The notes beneath the pieces are model-generated. The model was not told the origin of the DNA and did no database searches. It saw nothing but the letters and a program-made list of their open reading frames with translations. From positions 434,001 to 498,000 of the forward strand of contig SAXG01000027.1 in assembly GCA_012932865.1 (NCBI GenBank): a DNA stretch of 64,000 nt, given 5' to 3'. Numbering within the stretch: the stretch's first letter is position 1; every line of letters starts with the position of its first letter. Position numbers and translations under genes: made by a program. Positions 62,153 to 64,000 of this stretch are shown in pieces. Source of the DNA: Amylostereum areolatum. Lineage: Eukaryota; Basidiomycota; Agaricomycetes; Russulales; Stereaceae.

Positions 62153-62711
62153 ATGGCCGACCCTGAACTTGCGGCGATTCGCGCGGCGCGCATGCAACAG
62201 CTCCAGCAGTCTGGAGGTCCTCCTGGTGGCGGGGGAGGCCAGGAAGACGAGGCCAAACAGCAGTCCGAAGAGCAGATGCGGCACGATCTCCTCGCGACCG
62301 TCCTCGATTCCGCCGCCCGCGAACGGCGTGCGTACCCCCTTCGCCCGCATTATGGTCTGATCGTTCACCCATCTACTTGCAGTCGCTCGTATTGCACTCG
62401 TATCACCGGATCGCTCGCGGCAGGTTGAGTCGATCTTGCTGCGAATGGCGCAAACGGGCCAACTTCGCGGTCGCGTGAGTGAGGCCCAGCTCATCGACCT
62501 GCTCGAGCAGGTGCGTACTTCATCGATCGAGGATACACTTCGCAAGCGAACCCTTCTACTCAGGCGGAAGAGGCGAATTCGAAGACGGTGAAAAAGGGTG
62601 CAGTCGTGGTAAGCACTTAGTCGCGTATTGTTCATCCATTTTCTCACCTCTTCACGCTTCTTCCAGTTCCAAAGGAGAGAGCTCGACGACGACGACGATT
62701 TTGACATATGA
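62153..62711 (+). CDS. PDCD5-family DNA-binding protein
   Basis: Small nuclear/cytosolic protein related to human PDCD5 (TFAR19). MADPELAAIRAARMQQLQQS begins the helix, followed by a Gly/Glu linker (GGPPGGGGGQEDEAKQQ) and EEQMRHDLLATVLDSAARER (62262). After an intron come RIALVSPDRSRQVESILLRM and AQTGQLRGRVSEAQLIDLLE (62400-62508). AEEANSKTVKKGAVV is the next piece, then the end FQRRELDDDDDFDI with a stop at 62711. The hallmark region LLRMAQTGQL...L..LLEQ is complete. Four exons. Confidence 0.9.
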
Positions 62712-62865
62712 TTTGGACCCGAGACCAAATGTATCGTCACACTGTACTATAACACTACTTACTGATATTCCACACAGCGATTGTATCATCTTCAATGCCT
62801 ACTCCTAAAAGGTCGCTTGCGTCTTGCAACAGAAGTATGTGATTCGAATCGAGTACTTAGAAGAT

Positions 62866-64000
62866 TTACTTCTTCCCGGTCCTCTTTTTCGCTGCCTTCG
62901 TCTCCTTCTCAAACCGGCTTTTCTTCCTCATCCTCGGCCCCTCGTCGACCATCCCGTCGTCCTCCCTCTTCCGAGTTCTCGCTCTCGCAAGCACGCCCTC
63001 CTTCTTCCCTCTCGCCCGAAGTTCCTCATACCCATCTCCTCCGCGTCCACCTCTCCCAACGCTCCGAAGCACATCTGCAAACTCATCATCCAATCCTCCA
63101 CCGAGCGCGTGCCTACCGCCACCCAGCCCACTTCCCCCGAGAGCAATGTCCTCTTCGTCCCTTACCCTCCTCCGCGCTTCTGACTTCTTCATTACCAACC
63201 TGGTCATGTTGTCCTCCTCGAATTCGGTCATTCGCGCGATCTCCCTCGCGCGCCCGCTGCGTTGGGTGGGCGCCGAACCCAAGCCAGAGGCTGCTTCCAC
63301 GTACGGCGCCGTCGGGTCGAGGTGGGCGAGAGACGCGAGAGTCGAGGGCACGGGTGCGCGCCGACCCTTGTCCTTCCCGCGGGCGTCAGTGTAAGGCATC
63401 GGTGCGAGCTTGGGCGGGCGGTAAATTCCATCACGACCATCCGCGCCGCCCGTGTCTTCATCTTCCTCGTCGCTGGCCTCGCCGCCCACGAGGGCCTGCG
63501 GATTCGGCCTGAACGCGAGCGGGTCTATAATTACTAGCGGGTCAGACCACAGATGTCTCGTATGGATGTGGAGAAAGAGAAGTGTACCGTTGAGCGTATT
63601 TTGCGTCGGCGCTTCTTCGGCCAGTCGGACGAGCTTCTCGATCTGATACCGCATCCGGCCCTCAAGTATTTTCGTCTTTTCGAGCACAAGGCGGCCCTCG
63701 ACGACAGCATCGACAAAGTCCCCAGGTGCTGATCCGCGCTGCTCCCGCTCTGCAGAGCTGAACGGAGCCAATGGTGGTCCATGTTCGGATACAGCGTGGC
63801 CCAATGCACGTTGTGCATTTAGGAGGACCAATGACTGCATATACGAGAGCAAAACATGGTGCTTGAGGGAAAGGAGGGAGATACCATCCTTGAAGTCGAA
63901 GTCGGTCGTGGTTGTCTGTCTACGATGTTTGATAAGTAGAGTGAAGACAACAGATGGGGAGAGTAAGGCAGGTTGAAGCAGCACGTACTTTCCACGAAGA
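62866..64000 (-). CDS. LCP5: LCP5/neuroguidin, U3 snoRNP-associated (5' end beyond window)
   Basis: Nucleolar small-subunit processome factor of the Sas10/Utp3/C1D family. In the visible part, FDFKDGISLLSLKHHVLLSY and MQSLVLLNAQRALGHAV (63800-63930) precede VDAVVEGRLVLEKTKILEGR and MRYQIEKLVRLAEEAPTQ (63720-63600), the family core. After an intron come DPLAFRPNPQALVGGEASDE (63520) and a basic, disordered tail with YRPPKLAPMPYTDARGKDKG (63420). RMTEFEEDNMTRLVMKKSEA (63230) follows and a Lys-rich end KETKAAKKRTGKK stops at 62866. The start lies outside the window, so the N-terminus is missing. Confidence 0.88.
   Translation of the reverse strand, partial: LRGKYVLLQPALLSPSVVFTLLIKHRRQTTTTDFDFKDGISLLSLKHHVLLSYMQSLVLLNAQRALGHAVSEHGPPLAPFSSAEREQRGSAPGDFVDAVVEGRLVLEKTKILEGRMRYQIEKLVRLAEEAPTQNTLNGTLLFLHIHTRHLWSDPLVIIDPLAFRPNPQALVGGEASDEEDEDTGGADGRDGIYRPPKLAPMPYTDARGKDKGRRAPVPSTLASLAHLDPTAPYVEAASGLGSAPTQRSGRAREIARMTEFEEDNMTRLVMKKSEARRRVRDEEDIALGGSGLGGGRHALGGGLDDEFADVLRSVGRGGRGGDGYEELRARGKKEGVLARARTRKREDDGMVDEGPRMRKKSRFEKETKAAKKRTGKK

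Noticed and set aside
61487..62740. 417-codon reverse open frame
   Set aside because: It overlaps NOT4's first exons and PDCD5 on the other strand; contains the real RING exon only at its end, and the rest is a shadow of the PDCD5 region.

Overview
The window is nuclear DNA of a filamentous basidiomycete, most likely an Agaricomycete (mushroom, polypore or corticioid fungus). Genes lie on both strands and almost all are broken by short (about 48-65 nt) GT-AG introns. The gene set is typical of the group: F-box and BTB proteins with fast-evolving C-termini, tandem MCT-type transporters, DUF7330-like proteins, a secreted aspartic protease and a class C beta-lactamase-like hydrolase. Exon joins were worked out by eye, so gene ends are more reliable than internal splice sites.

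Layout. 1-6.7 kb (-): a sensor histidine kinase with two complete kinase modules (PAS-PAS-GAF-HisKA-HATPase-REC-PAS-HisKA-HATPase) running off the left edge. 7.1-11.35 kb (-): MSH3 mismatch-repair protein with an N-terminal PCNA-binding box, divergent from ATP12 (+, 11.5-12.7 kb) across a 175-bp promoter holding three ACGCGT boxes. 12.8-14.5 kb (-): F-box protein. 14.6-15.1 kb: a 501-bp MITE with perfect 31-bp inverted ends and an 8-bp target duplication. About 15.19-23.29 kb: an 8.1-kb DNA transposon. It has a forward multi-exon transposase whose acidic motifs and spacing (D, D, DxxE) resemble the P-element/THAP9 class, and a convergent second gene that carries a stop codon. 23.5-25 kb (-): ALKBH1. 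25.2-27.5 kb (+): LETM1/Mdm38. 27.7-28.5 kb (-): Shr3 permease chaperone. 28.9-30.1 kb (-): membrane protein. 30.4-31.9 kb (+): RAD18. 32.4-37.1 kb (+): two tandem MCT-like transporters. 37.8-41.1 kb (+): two DUF7330-like genes around a gene-poor stretch. 41.8-42.6 kb (-): CIA2/FAM96. 42.8-44.9 kb (+): DCN1-like neddylation factor. 45.2-45.7 kb (-): small membrane-anchored protein. 46.5-48.1 kb (+): secreted aspartic protease. 48.2-50.3 kb (-): beta-lactamase-like hydrolase. 50.6-51.4 kb (-): GNAT acetyltransferase. 52.4-53.6 kb (+): BTB protein. 54.5-55.8 kb (-): disordered protein. 57.0-61.8 kb (-): NOT4 ubiquitin ligase with a poly-Q tract. 62.2-62.7 kb (+): PDCD5. 62.9 kb to the right edge (-): LCP5/neuroguidin, cut by the window end.

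Three DNA-maintenance genes (MSH3, ALKBH1, RAD18) fall within 25 kb, but on different strands and with unrelated neighbours, so no operon-like unit is implied. The most unusual content is the two-gene transposon at 15-23 kb; next are the dual histidine kinase and the MITE.
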